A stretch of DNA of 64,000 nt from Companilactobacillus hulinensis. GTDB lineage: Bacteria; Bacillota; Bacilli; Lactobacillales; Lactobacillaceae. This document shows, one piece after another, positions 27,138 to 35,935 of the stretch. Location: positions 1 through 64,000 of the forward strand of contig NZ_RHOO01000012.1 in NCBI RefSeq assembly GCF_003946555.1, given 5' to 3'. Made by a program: the position numbers and the translations under genes. Under the pieces are notes generated by a model. It saw only the letters and a list, made by a program, of their open reading frames with translations, made no database searches and was not told the origin of the DNA. Positions within the stretch are counted from its first letter, which is position 1. Each line of letters opens with the position of its first letter.

Positions 27138-27150
27138 GAGCAATAACTCG

Positions 27151-28173
27151 ATGATTACGTTTAAGAATATCCAAATTAAATATAATGACTTCGTTGCCAT
27201 TCCAGATTTAACCTTTGATGTTAAAGAAGGAGAGTTCTTTACATTATTAGGACCATCAGGTTGTGGTAAAACAACTACTTTACGTGCTCTAGCAGGATTC
27301 TTAAAGACGAGTCGAGGTGTCATTACGATCGATGATAAGGACATAACTGATGTTCCTGTTCACGAACGACAAGTTGGTATGGTGTTCCAAAGTTATGCGC
27401 TATTCCCAAGCATGTCAGCGTATGAGAATATTGCTTTTGGATTGAAGGTTGAGAAACAACCTAAAGAATATATCCAAGAACGTGTTGCTGAATTAGCCAA
27501 AATGGTTGATTTGACAGATGAGCAACTTGCTAAGAATGTGTCAAATATGTCTGGTGGACAGCAGCAACGTGTTGCGATTGCTCGTGCATTGGCCAAGAAA
27601 CCTAAGATTCTAGTTATGGACGAACCTTTGTCGAATCTGGATGCCAAACTTAGAAAGTCATTGCGTAAGGATATTCGTGATTTCCAAAAGAAATACGATA
27701 TTACAATGGTCTATGTTACCCATGATCAAGAAGAGGCATTGATGCTATCTGACAGAATTGCTGTCTTCAATCAAGGTAAGTTGGATCAAATTGGAACACC
27801 TGACGAGATATACAATCATTCTCAAACTGAATTTGTTTGTAAATTTATTGGTGATGCTAATTACTTCTCAGAAGAGGATCTTGAGACAATCGGTCTGAAT
27901 TCCAAACGTTTCGAAAGTTCAAATAAGTTTTATATTCGTCCTGAAAAGATTTATTTGTCGAAAGAAAAACGTGGCTTGATCAGTGGCAAGATTGTTTCGA
28001 AGGAATTCTATGGTATGTATGCTTATTATAAGATTGAGGTAAATGGTGTAGAATTCCAATCCTTCCAGAGTGAAAGTAATACAGATGGATTAGAAGTTGG
28101 CGATGAGGTTTCCGTATTTGTAAATTTGGATGATATTTTAAACTATTCAGACGAGGTTAAATCTCATGATTAG
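27151..28173 (+). CDS. ABC transporter ATP-binding protein
   Basis: The 340-residue ATPase has Walker A GPSGCGKTTT, Q-loop VFQSYALFPSMSAYEN, signature MSGGQQQR, Walker B ILVMDEPLSNLDAKLR and H-loop VTHDQEEAL. A C-terminal TOBE-like region follows (FYIRPEKIYLSKEK). The type fits FbpC/PotA-like importers. It overlaps the downstream permease start by eight bases, which indicates translational coupling. Confidence 0.88.
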   Translation: MITFKNIQIKYNDFVAIPDLTFDVKEGEFFTLLGPSGCGKTTTLRALAGFLKTSRGVITIDDKDITDVPVHERQVGMVFQSYALFPSMSAYENIAFGLKVEKQPKEYIQERVAELAKMVDLTDEQLAKNVSNMSGGQQQRVAIARALAKKPKILVMDEPLSNLDAKLRKSLRKDIRDFQKKYDITMVYVTHDQEEALMLSDRIAVFNQGKLDQIGTPDEIYNHSQTEFVCKFIGDANYFSEEDLETIGLNSKRFESSNKFYIRPEKIYLSKEKRGLISGKIVSKEFYGMYAYYKIEVNGVEFQSFQSESNTDGLEVGDEVSVFVNLDDILNYSDEVKSHD

Positions 28174-29899
28174 ATTAAAACGATTTAATTTGGGGATGTT
28201 TCTATTTGTAGCTGCATTTCTATGGTTTATCCTGGCATTTGTGGTGGTTCCAAACTTTTCAATCATCAAATCAGTTTTCTTTTCTGCTGATGGAGTTTCG
28301 ACTGAGCGATTACAGGCAATCGTTAGCTCACAACGTGCCGTTCGAGGTATTAAGAATTCATTCTTATTAGCTGTAACACTTCCTGTGACAACAACAATAA
28401 TTGGAATCCTTGAAGTATTGTTTCTTGAGTATTTTGATATTAAAGGTAGAAAGCTCCTAAAAGTTGCATACATGATTCCATTAGTATTTGGTGGAGTTAT
28501 GCTTGCTAACGGATATATGTTTACTTATGGTTCAAGAGGTTTCATTACAACTTCGTTGCTGACGATATTTCCACATATGAACCCTGCATGGTTCAGAGGA
28601 TACGGAGCGGTGCTGTTCTTAATGTCATTTGCTTGTACATCGACATATATGATCTTTTTTAGAAATGCTTTTACTAATATTGATTATCAAACAATTGAAG
28701 CAGCACGTGGTCTGGGATCATCTGATTTTAAAATTCTTTTTAAAGTGGTCTTTCCAACTTTGAAACCAATTTTCTTAACTTGTACAATCCTGCTATTCCA
28801 AACTGGTTTGATGGCTATGGCTGCACCGCTGATGATTGGTGGTAGGGACTTTGAGACTATTAGTCCGTTGATCTTGACCTTTACTCAGCGACCATCGTCA
28901 CGAACACTAGCAGCAGTATTGTCGTTCTTCTTAGGTTTGATGCAGTTAGTCTTGCTGTATATAATTCAAAGAAATGAGCGCAAGGGTAATTTCCTTTCTA
29001 TTTCGAAAGTTAAGACAACAATCAAGCGTGTGCACATTCATAGCAAGCCTCTGAATCTGTTATCACATTTGACAGCTTATCTATTTGCTTTTATAAATGC
29101 GATTCCGTTGATAGTTGTATTGCTGTTCTCTTTCACTGACTATCAGACCATTTCCTCTAGACATATTACTCTGAAAAGTTTTAGTTTAGAGAACTATCAA
29201 TTGATTTTGACAAGTGATACAGCTTATCGACCATTTGTAACAAGTGTATTTTATGCAACAGCAGCTTCTATAATAGTTGTTTTAATGATGATGGTGATTG
29301 CCAGATTCATCTTCAAATATCGCAACCGATTTTCAACTATTTTAGAAATGCTGATTCACATACCTTGGGTATTCCCAGGTTTGATGTTTGCTTTAGGACT
29401 TGTTATGACATACTCGCATCCCCATGCAATAGTATTTAACAACGTATTGACTGGATCGTTAGTAATCATGCTGATTGCTTATGTTGTGGTTCTGATGCCG
29501 AAGACATTTAGATTCCTTAAGGCGTCATATTATGGAGTTGATCAGTCATTGGAGGATGCAGCTAAGATATTAGGTGCTAAGCCATTGTATTCTTATATCA
29601 AGATTGTCTTACCAATTATTCTACCGACAGTATTGGCTATGTTGGCGATTAATTTTAATGGTAAATTAAGTGATTATGATTTATCGGTTTTCCTATATAA
29701 TCCAATTGCTAAGCCAGTCGGGGTAGTTATTAGAAGTAATTCTAGTTCTGAGTCAGGAATTGAAGGAATTGCCCTGAACTTTGTTTACTCTGTTCTATTA
29801 ATGGCAATCAATTCACTAGTATTTTTCTTCGTCTATGCAGACGGTAAGAATACGATCAAGAATCTATTTAATGGTAGGAAGACAAAAAATGAAAGTTAA
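28166..29899 (+). CDS. ABC transporter permease with two fused membrane domains
   Basis: The 577-residue product contains two MetI-type permease units in one chain, as in FbpB/ThiP-like transporters. The first has EAARGLGSSDFKILFK near residue 175, the second EDAAKILGAKPLYSYIK near residue 470. About twelve membrane segments are visible, with a basic linker around residues 270-295. It would form the whole channel for the binding protein and ATPase upstream. The next ATG lies 11 bases inside its 3' end. Confidence 0.85.
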   Translation: MIRLKRFNLGMFLFVAAFLWFILAFVVVPNFSIIKSVFFSADGVSTERLQAIVSSQRAVRGIKNSFLLAVTLPVTTTIIGILEVLFLEYFDIKGRKLLKVAYMIPLVFGGVMLANGYMFTYGSRGFITTSLLTIFPHMNPAWFRGYGAVLFLMSFACTSTYMIFFRNAFTNIDYQTIEAARGLGSSDFKILFKVVFPTLKPIFLTCTILLFQTGLMAMAAPLMIGGRDFETISPLILTFTQRPSSRTLAAVLSFFLGLMQLVLLYIIQRNERKGNFLSISKVKTTIKRVHIHSKPLNLLSHLTAYLFAFINAIPLIVVLLFSFTDYQTISSRHITLKSFSLENYQLILTSDTAYRPFVTSVFYATAASIIVVLMMMVIARFIFKYRNRFSTILEMLIHIPWVFPGLMFALGLVMTYSHPHAIVFNNVLTGSLVIMLIAYVVVLMPKTFRFLKASYYGVDQSLEDAAKILGAKPLYSYIKIVLPIILPTVLAMLAINFNGKLSDYDLSVFLYNPIAKPVGVVIRSNSSSESGIEGIALNFVYSVLLMAINSLVFFFVYADGKNTIKNLFNGRKTKNES

Positions 29900-30728
29900 C
29901 AATAGGAAGTTTAAGCAAAAGTTGCATGATAATGCCTTTTCTATTCTGGTTCACCGTGGATCACATGGTGGAAATATTATTGAGAATACTAGTGATGCTG
30001 TTAAAGTCTCAACCCTTCAGCATGCTGATATTGTCGAAATTGATATTTCTATGTCAACGGATGGAGACTTCTTTGTTTTCCATGATGGTGGAGAAAAAAG
30101 GCTATTAGGTGAAACAAGTAATATTAATACATTGTCGACTGAAGAGATTGAAGAAAAAAGGTTCAGAAATTCATTAGGTGAGAAAATAACTAAGCAGATT
30201 GAGACGTTTGATTATTTATATAACCATATCGACCATGATATTTTCTTAAATATTGATAGATCTTGGAACTATTGGGATACATTTTTACCAGAATTAGATA
30301 AGTATATTGATATGCACGAGTATTTTGTTCTGAAATCGCCGGTTAAGCGAGAGTATCTTGAAAAATTGAATAATCATCATGTACAGTATTTGTATTTCCC
30401 AATTATCGCAAGTTTGGAAGAACTAAAAATCATTGCGGATTATCCAAACTTAAATATTGTAGGATTTGAAATAATTGAACCTGAAGATGATTTTGAATTT
30501 GTGAGAGCTGCTGAGTTTGACAAGTATCGAAACGGCGATTACATGTTCTTGTGTAATAGTATTAAGTTGAACGATAAAACTGATTTGTTTGGCGGTTTAG
30601 ATGATAATCTAGCACTGCTAAAAGGCTTTGATCGAAGTTGGGATGCAGTCTTGAATCTGGGAATCAACGCTATTCAAACAGATTGGCCAGATATTTTGAA
30701 TGAATATCGTAATAATCTGAAGAAATAA
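29889..30728 (+). CDS. Glycerophosphodiester phosphodiesterase-family protein
   Basis: Start ATG at 29889 with GGTAGGAAG upstream, overlapping the permease gene. The frame extends further upstream without a ribosome site. The 279-residue product has the GDPD pattern ILVHRGSHGGNIIENTSDA, then IVEIDISMSTDGDFFVFHDGG (catalytic His and acidic metal ligands) and a C-terminal INAIQTDWPDILNEY. No signal peptide. Family enzymes split glycerophosphodiesters into sn-glycerol-3-phosphate and an alcohol. Being last in an importer operon, it probably acts on the imported compound. Confidence 0.82.
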   Translation: MKVNNRKFKQKLHDNAFSILVHRGSHGGNIIENTSDAVKVSTLQHADIVEIDISMSTDGDFFVFHDGGEKRLLGETSNINTLSTEEIEEKRFRNSLGEKITKQIETFDYLYNHIDHDIFLNIDRSWNYWDTFLPELDKYIDMHEYFVLKSPVKREYLEKLNNHHVQYLYFPIIASLEELKIIADYPNLNIVGFEIIEPEDDFEFVRAAEFDKYRNGDYMFLCNSIKLNDKTDLFGGLDDNLALLKGFDRSWDAVLNLGINAIQTDWPDILNEYRNNLKK

Positions 30729-30776
30729 AAAAATGAACTATATACTGAATTAATTCAGATATATAGTTCATTTTTT
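30727..30776. terminator. Bidirectional terminator between the GDPD and aldo/keto reductase genes
   Basis: AATGAACTATA pairs with TATAGTTCATT around an inner CTGAATTAATTCAG palindrome. A-runs on the left and T-runs on the right give a usable U-tract on both strands. The minus-strand gene stops within it. Confidence 0.8.
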
Positions 30777-31770
30777 ATTTGATCAATTGACTGATTTGTT
30801 CAACTTCATCAGTTGAGAATGTTAAATTATCCAAAGCTTTTAGATTTTCATCCAAGTGATCATTATTAGTAGTACCAATGATTACACTGGCAACCACTGG
30901 GTCACGTAGAAGCCAAGCAAGTGACATTTGGCTAAGTGTTTGATCACGATTCTTGGCAATGTCATTCAATTTATTAAGTTTGGCTACCAGTGCTTCTTTG
31001 CCGTCATCTAATAAATTAGCATTGGTTGGGTGAATACGGAAGTTATCTGTGATTCCATCTAGGTAACGGTCTGATAATAATCCCTCACAGAGTGGTCCGT
31101 AGGCAATTGCTCCGGCACCGTTATCTTTGAGCAAATTACTCAAACCGCTATTTTCAACATGATTGTTTAACATATTCATGCTCATTTGGTCCAAGACAAA
31201 TGGGGTACCTAGTTTTTTGAACATGGCGATTGCTTGTTTCATTTCTGGAACTTCATAGTTGGATACACCGACATATAGAGCTTTTCCTGAACGAACAATA
31301 TCGTCAAGAGCACGGACTGTTTCTTCAATGGGTGTCTTATCGTCATATCTATGAGCGTAGTAAACATCAACGTAATCAAGATTCAATCTTTCAAGAGAAT
31401 CATTGATACCTTGAAGAAGTGACTTTCTAGATGTTCCGATACCATAAGGACCATCATGAATCTCATAACCAACTTTGGTTGAAATAACTAGTTCATCTCT
31501 ATATGGTTTCAAATCATTTTTTAAGATTTGTCCTAATAATTCCTCTGAACTACCAAAACCACTTTTGCCGTTGCCATAGTGATTAGCTACATCGAAGTGA
31601 AAGACACCCTTATCGAATGCATGTAGGATTACATCACGACGGTCACTTAATGGATCAGCACTACCGAAATGACGCCATAGACCTAGTGAAATAGGTGGTA
31701 ACATTAATCCGGTGTTTCCAGCATGACGGACAGATTTATTTGTGTAACGATTATCAGATGCAGAATACAT
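30775..31770 (-). CDS. Aldo/keto reductase (YghZ-like)
   Basis: ATG at 31770 follows GGAGGTC. The 331-residue product is an NADPH-dependent aldo/keto reductase: GLMLPPISLGLWRHFG, FHFDVANHYGNGKSGFGSSEE (catalytic Asp and Tyr), DVYYAHRYDDKTPIEETVRAL (active-site His) and SLAWLLRDPVVASVIIG. Residue pattern and length resemble E. coli YghZ, an L-glyceraldehyde-3-phosphate reductase. The actual substrate could be methylglyoxal or another small aldehyde. It appears monocistronic. Confidence 0.82.
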   Translation of the reverse strand: MYSASDNRYTNKSVRHAGNTGLMLPPISLGLWRHFGSADPLSDRRDVILHAFDKGVFHFDVANHYGNGKSGFGSSEELLGQILKNDLKPYRDELVISTKVGYEIHDGPYGIGTSRKSLLQGINDSLERLNLDYVDVYYAHRYDDKTPIEETVRALDDIVRSGKALYVGVSNYEVPEMKQAIAMFKKLGTPFVLDQMSMNMLNNHVENSGLSNLLKDNGAGAIAYGPLCEGLLSDRYLDGITDNFRIHPTNANLLDDGKEALVAKLNKLNDIAKNRDQTLSQMSLAWLLRDPVVASVIIGTTNNDHLDENLKALDNLTFSTDEVEQISQLIK

Positions 31771-31849
31771 TTTATCGACCTCCAAATTATTTATACTCTT
31801 TAATAGTATGCTAATGTAAATGGTTACTCAAGATATCGATTTTTACGGA

Positions 31850-31892
31850 AAACAAAAACAGTGTACTGAAGATGATGAATCCTCAATACACT
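31850..31892 (-). terminator. Terminator after the M20 peptidase/deacylase gene
   Basis: On the minus strand AGTGTATTGAGG pairs with TCTTCAGTACACT (31860-31892), followed by a T-rich tail (complement of 31850-31859). Confidence 0.7.
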
Positions 31893-31908
31893 ATTCAGTA
31901 ATAAACGA

Positions 31909-33138
31909 TTATGCGAAGTACTTTTGAGCAATTAACTTGTAGATTTCAATAAATTTCAAGTAATCATCTTCAAAGACAAATTCGTTGATTTGGTGAGCAC
32001 TTTCATTACCAGGACCAGCAACAATTACCTCAAGGTCGTGGTTGGCTTCAACGAATTGAGAAGCATCTGTACCACCTGGTGCGCCGACAGCAAGAGCATC
32101 TTGTGTCCAAACTTCTTTATAAGCGTCACGTGCCATTTGTAAGAATTTAGAATTCAAATCAGTTTTAACTGGCCAATTGCTACTTTCGAGATCAAATTCA
32201 AGATTCATTCTTGGATCTGCGTCGTTGATTGTCTTAATAAGGTCCTTTAGTTCAGCAATAATTTGATCATTGTTGTATTCAGGGATCGTTCTAATTTTGA
32301 CGGTCATCTCTGCATAGTCTGGAATAGTGTTCTCTTGGTCACCGGACTTGAATACAGTAACTGATGGTTTAGTCTTACCAAGAACATCGTCATCAGCATC
32401 CTGTAATTTACCGAAGTATTCTTTTTGCTTATTATAGTAGGTAATCAAGTTATCGAGGGCGTTGATTCCGACCTCGGGCATTGAACTGTGTGCTGCCTTA
32501 CCATGGGAAATAACTTTATAAGTTACTGAACCTTTGTGAGCACAGAATACTGAGTGGCGACCGTAAACTGTTGGGTTTGGTTGGGTAATTCTAATTAAAC
32601 CACTGCCGGCAAGTTTATCAGTAACTAGTTTCGAAGTAGAGTTACTTGGTTCACCAACTATTAGTGCCTTCAAGTCATCAGCGTAACCAGCATCTGATAA
32701 TTGTTTAGCACCAAATTCTCCAATTTCTTCACCGACTGTAGCGATGAATTTAATATTTCCTTTAAATGAATCGTCTTCATTCAATTCAATCAAGGCGATA
32801 GCCATACCAGCTAGACCGCCTTTCATGTCAGATGTTCCACGACCAAAGATTTTACCATCGATATGTTTTGGATTGAATGCGGCATTATAATTCCATTTGC
32901 TCTCATCAACAGGGGCAACGACGTCTTCATGTCCAGTAAAGCCTAAGAAGGGACTATCAGTGTTCTTTACTGTAGCAATTAAGTTATAACGACCTTTATC
33001 GTATTTTACTAATTCTGTCTGAATACCATGTTTTTCAAACAAATCTTTCAAGTAGTTGGCAACTACCTCTTCGTTGCCATTTACTGTATTAAATTTAATA
33101 AGCTCATCTAAAATTTGTAATCTTTCGGATTTTTCCAT
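31909..33138 (-). CDS. M20 family deacylase/peptidase (ArgE/DapE type)
   Basis: The 409-residue product has the M20 zinc-site layout: GFTGHEDVVAPVDESKW, GRGTSDMKGGLAGMAIALIEL, catalytic Glu in ATVGEEIGEFGAKQL, then SKLVTDKLAGSG and a terminal ESAHQINEFVFEDDYLKFIEIY. Family members remove acyl groups or dipeptide residues: succinyl-diaminopimelate desuccinylase, acetylornithine deacetylase or aminoacylase. No lysine or arginine pathway genes are adjacent, so specificity stays open. AGGAGG-like bases precede the ATG. Confidence 0.78.
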   Translation of the reverse strand: MEKSERLQILDELIKFNTVNGNEEVVANYLKDLFEKHGIQTELVKYDKGRYNLIATVKNTDSPFLGFTGHEDVVAPVDESKWNYNAAFNPKHIDGKIFGRGTSDMKGGLAGMAIALIELNEDDSFKGNIKFIATVGEEIGEFGAKQLSDAGYADDLKALIVGEPSNSTSKLVTDKLAGSGLIRITQPNPTVYGRHSVFCAHKGSVTYKVISHGKAAHSSMPEVGINALDNLITYYNKQKEYFGKLQDADDDVLGKTKPSVTVFKSGDQENTIPDYAEMTVKIRTIPEYNNDQIIAELKDLIKTINDADPRMNLEFDLESSNWPVKTDLNSKFLQMARDAYKEVWTQDALAVGAPGGTDASQFVEANHDLEVIVAGPGNESAHQINEFVFEDDYLKFIEIYKLIAQKYFA

Positions 33139-33241
33139 TTTCTAGTCCTCCACCCGTATTTTATGTATAATACTAGTTAGTTCAATAGTACCATTATAGT
33201 ATTATTTTATTTGAAATACGGTAACAAAAGAGGAAGAAAAT

Positions 33242-33433
33242 TTGAATTTATTGATGAAAATCGACAGATATTTAGGTATCTTTCTGTTGATCGTTGCTCT
33301 ATTGGGTTTTATCTTCAGCTGGTTTACTACTAATTACCTTTGGTCAGCCACTGGAGCAGGTTTATTGCTAGTAGTTATCTCGTTTACATCGGACAAAAAG
33401 AATCCTAAGGAGAAAACAAATGGACGACAATAA
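33242..33433 (+). CDS. Small two-helix membrane protein, unknown function
   Basis: The 63-residue product begins at TTG 33242, which has AGAGGAAG at a good distance. An internal ATG at 33254 is too far from it. Two hydrophobic segments (about residues 11-28 and 31-48) are followed by a charged tail. It overlaps the next gene by 14 bases, so the two are likely translated together and may work together. No family recognised. Confidence 0.6.
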   Translation: MNLLMKIDRYLGIFLLIVALLGFIFSWFTTNYLWSATGAGLLLVVISFTSDKKNPKEKTNGRQ

Positions 33434-34136
33434 GAATATGACTTTCGAAGATTACCTAATGACTAATTCAATGAACTTCGCCAATACATATGGTGCAGTT
33501 AATGAATGGGTTGGAAAAATTGAGGTTGCTGTAAATACAGAATTGAATTTGGTTGATGACTTTGATGATAAAGCCGAATTGGCTTCATACAAAGATATTT
33601 CATTTGATTGCACACAAATTCTATATGATTTGAGTTATGAATTCGCTAAGTTTGATGGCCCAATTACCAAGAAGGGTATTAGTGCCATTGTGTTGGAACA
33701 AGCTATTTTGTTCCAATCAACAAATGATGAGGATGCTGTTAAAGATGAATTTGATGAGTACAAGAAAGCACATGTTAACGCATATGATTCATTCCTAGAC
33801 TTGATCGAAATTCTCAATAAATTAGCTGACCGTTACCCATGGATCGAATACGGTGATCCTGATAGTGACTACAAGTTTGATCTATTAGAAATATTCATGA
33901 GCATAGGTCAATTCTATTTCATGGGAACAGGTAATTATTCTTCAGATGATTCAGAATCTTATATTGCTATGATCAATCCAATGATTGCTCAATTGGATAT
34001 GGAAGATGAGATTGATGGGGATGTTATTAACTTCATTAATGTATATATTAGTAATGCTGAGGATGCAATTGATGAAGGATTGCATCGCCTTGCTGCTGAC
34101 CAGGCAGGCGTACCTTATGTTGAAGGTAATAATTAG
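33420..34136 (+). CDS. Acidic protein of unknown function
   Basis: The 238-residue product is strongly acidic, with no signal peptide or membrane segment. It appears mostly helical (for example ISAIVLEQAILFQSTNDEDAV and AYDSFLDLIEILNKLADRYPW). No conserved domain is recognised. AAGGAGAAAAC precedes the ATG, within the 3' end of the small membrane protein gene. The pairing suggests a cytoplasmic partner of that membrane protein. A repeat/terminator follows. Confidence 0.7.
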   Translation: MDDNKNMTFEDYLMTNSMNFANTYGAVNEWVGKIEVAVNTELNLVDDFDDKAELASYKDISFDCTQILYDLSYEFAKFDGPITKKGISAIVLEQAILFQSTNDEDAVKDEFDEYKKAHVNAYDSFLDLIEILNKLADRYPWIEYGDPDSDYKFDLLEIFMSIGQFYFMGTGNYSSDDSESYIAMINPMIAQLDMEDEIDGDVINFINVYISNAEDAIDEGLHRLAADQAGVPYVEGNN

Positions 34137-34153
34137 TTATAAAAAAATAGAAT

Positions 34154-34309
34154 GTGACAAAATATTGTCAACTTTTGGGCATTAAAATAAACAAGACTAG
34201 TAATCCGATTTTGGATTGCTAGTCTTGTTTGATTTAAACGGAGAAAGCTATGTTATGTCACAGATTCTCTACTTGTCTTAATGCTCAAAAGTTGAACATG
34301 TTTTGCTAC
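34154..34309. repeat. Second structured repeat family, largest copy, containing a terminator
   Basis: Left arm 34154-34185 and right arm 34278-34309 are imperfect inverted repeats, sharing CAACTTTTG and CATTAA-type blocks. Inside is a perfect 18-base hairpin (34189-34230, one G-U) with loop core AATCCGATTTTGGATT. A second hairpin GGAGAA/TTCTCT lies near 34240-34270. The hairpin probably terminates transcription of the acidic-protein gene and of the convergent small gene. Related copies are at 35697-35775 and 42550-42640. Confidence 0.7.
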
Positions 34310-34315
34310 GATTTT

Positions 34316-34498
34316 TTAATTCACTTTTTTGCGACCCTCAGCTGTATATTGATTTGCCTTGTGTCTACGGTATAGATAATATACTACGCCGGCAATTGCT
34401 AGAATTATGATCATTGGAACAACCAAATGAATCAGTAAGAATCCGGCGACTGCAATAATTACAACCCATTTTAAAATATTTAAAAGTGTTTCGGTCAA
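34316..34498 (-). CDS. Small membrane protein, unknown function
   Basis: A 60-residue product from a TTG start at 34498 with AAAGGAG seven bases upstream. Two hydrophobic segments (LKWVVIIAVAGFLLIHLVV and PMIIILAIAGVVYYLY, slightly overlapping) are followed by a basic tail RRHKANQYTAEGRKKVN. No family recognised. The composition, ribosome site and isolated position support a real gene. Confidence 0.6.
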   Translation of the reverse strand: MTETLLNILKWVVIIAVAGFLLIHLVVPMIIILAIAGVVYYLYRRHKANQYTAEGRKKVN

Positions 34499-34652
34499 TT
34501 AAATTCTCCTTTGTTAATTTGTGTCTATATAATCTTACTTATAATGATAATTGTCAAGAATCTGAGAAAAAACTTGACTATAGTGAATCACCCTAGTATA
34601 GTAGCACCTATCGCTACCTCTTGAGATGGAACAAAAAGGAGGCGTGAATAAT

Positions 34653-34781
34653 ATGAGATATAGAATTCTATTAGATTTAGATAATCAATTATTCACAGCA
34701 GTTGATATTAATAATAGCAATCGCTTTGGTAACGGTACAACCATTGAAAAAGCTATTGCAAATCTTAAACTAGCTGCTTAA
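34653..34781 (+). CDS. Small 42-residue protein, possibly HicB-like fragment or peptide
   Basis: ATG 34653 has a very strong AAAAGGAGG upstream. The product starts MRYRILLDLDNQLF and ends GNGTTIEKAIANLKLAA. The ending resembles the short G-T-EEAL-AN turn of HicB-type antitoxins, but no HicA partner is near, so this is only a resemblance. It has its own terminator at 34790-34822. The strong ribosome site argues it is translated. Confidence 0.5.
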   Translation: MRYRILLDLDNQLFTAVDINNSNRFGNGTTIEKAIANLKLAA

Positions 34782-34789
34782 TAAATAAA

Positions 34790-34822
34790 GGGATCGAAGC
34801 TTAATTGCTTCGGTCCCTTTTT
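34790..34822. terminator. Terminator between the 42-residue gene and the YbaK-type gene
   Basis: GGGATCGAAGC pairs with GCTTCGGTCCC (one G-U), followed by TTTTT. The complementary strand also has a T-rich tail, so it may serve both converging genes. Confidence 0.8.
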
Positions 34823-34840
34823 GGAATATCAAATTATATT

Positions 34841-35350
34841 TTACTCAGGTTCATCGACCGCAAAGGTACCAAATGTAGCATTAACTGATTTAGCTAAGTC
34901 GTGAGGTTCAACCAGCAGTGATTGACCAATTTTACCAGCTGAAACAATTATTTTTTCGGCTTCGTCAGCTTCGGTATCAAAGTAAATAGGGTAGTTGTGT
35001 AGTGAGCGAATACCTACAGGGCTGTTTGCACCGTGTTCAAATCCACTTGTTTTAACCAAATCTTTTAATGGAACCATGCCGACTTTTTTATTACCAGAAA
35101 GTTTAGCTAGCATTTTGTAGCTAATATGTTTATCTAGTGGCAACATGCCAACGATAGGGCCAGTTTTATTTCCTGTTAAAACTAAGGTCTTATAAATCTT
35201 ATAGCCGTCTTTCTCGCTGCCATCATTTACAAGCTCTTGCGTGTCACCCTCAGCTTTTGTTGGGAAGGTCATTGGTTCATACGCCACTTTTTGTTTATCG
35301 AGAATCTTTTCTACTAATGTTTTTTGTACTTTATTTTTTTTCTTACTCAT
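34841..35350 (-). CDS. ybaK: Cys-tRNA(Pro)/Cys-tRNA(Cys) deacylase, YbaK/EbsC family
   Basis: The 169-residue product has the YbaK pattern: KTLVEKILDKQKVAYEPMTFP, YKIYKTLVLTGNKTGPIVGMLP with the catalytic Lys region, DKHISYKMLAKLSGNKKVGM and VGIRSLHNYPIYFDTEA. This is the family of single-domain editing proteins that clear cysteine mischarged on tRNA-Pro. GGTGG precedes the ATG. Single gene. Confidence 0.85.
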   Translation of the reverse strand: MSKKKNKVQKTLVEKILDKQKVAYEPMTFPTKAEGDTQELVNDGSEKDGYKIYKTLVLTGNKTGPIVGMLPLDKHISYKMLAKLSGNKKVGMVPLKDLVKTSGFEHGANSPVGIRSLHNYPIYFDTEADEAEKIIVSAGKIGQSLLVEPHDLAKSVNATFGTFAVDEPE

Positions 35351-35515
35351 AATTCCACCTAACTAACTCTTCGTATATCTTCTATAATAACAAACTAATA
35401 TATTTTTTAAAGTGAGCTGTTCTGCCAAATAATTTGTATTATCGAAAATAAATAAGTTATTATTTTTATGACTTGTTATATAATAGTTACCGTTGTAAAT
35501 GAAGGAGCGATGACC

Positions 35516-35689
35516 ATGAGTTTTTTTAGACACAAGCATGAGGTTGATCCGGCTGATAATGACTTCAGCAAGATTTCTCAAGAAATAAAAAAAAGCCCAG
35601 AAAAACTATCAGAAGCGCAAAAGCTATTTAAAAATAATGAATCTTTGAGACAGCAAGCAACTGGTATTAAAAAGACTGATAATAAATAA
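35516..35689 (+). CDS. Small charged protein, unknown function
   Basis: AAGGAG lies eight bases before the ATG at 35516, which is preferred to closer ATG 35510 and the longer frame from 35468. The 57-residue product (MSFFRHKHEVDPADNDF...) is highly charged with a helical middle EIKKSPEKLSEAQKLFKNNES. No domain recognised. The second copy of the terminator-repeat follows at once. Confidence 0.5.
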   Translation: MSFFRHKHEVDPADNDFSKISQEIKKSPEKLSEAQKLFKNNESLRQQATGIKKTDNK

Positions 35690-35696
35690 AGTAGAA

Positions 35697-35775
35697 CGTG
35701 GCAAAATACGTTTAACTTTTGAGTATTAAGGCAAATGGGAACAGTGATCTGATTTTGGATTACTGTTCCTATTTT
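35697..35775. repeat. Second structured repeat family, short copy ending in a terminator
   Basis: A 40-base segment with AACTTTTGAGTATTAAG is homologous to the right arm of the copy at 34154-34309 read in reverse. A hairpin GGAACAGTGATC / GGATTACTGTTCC (35738-35769) follows, with the shared loop core and then TTTTTTT. It terminates the small charged protein gene. Confidence 0.65.
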
Positions 35776-35935
35776 TTTGCCATTAAATAGAGCAAATTAT
35801 CTGACTTTGCCGTTATTTCGATTATTTCATAATTAAACTTATATTTTCTTATGATAGTATAAGAATAAAATTATGCTTTGCATAATTAATAATTTATGAT
35901 ATATTATAAAAAAAGAAATAGAGGTGGAGGATTTT

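Noticed and set aside
34653-34781. Calling the 42-residue protein a HicB antitoxin or a bacteriocin
   Set aside because: There is no HicA toxin, no double-glycine leader and no transport or immunity gene beside it.
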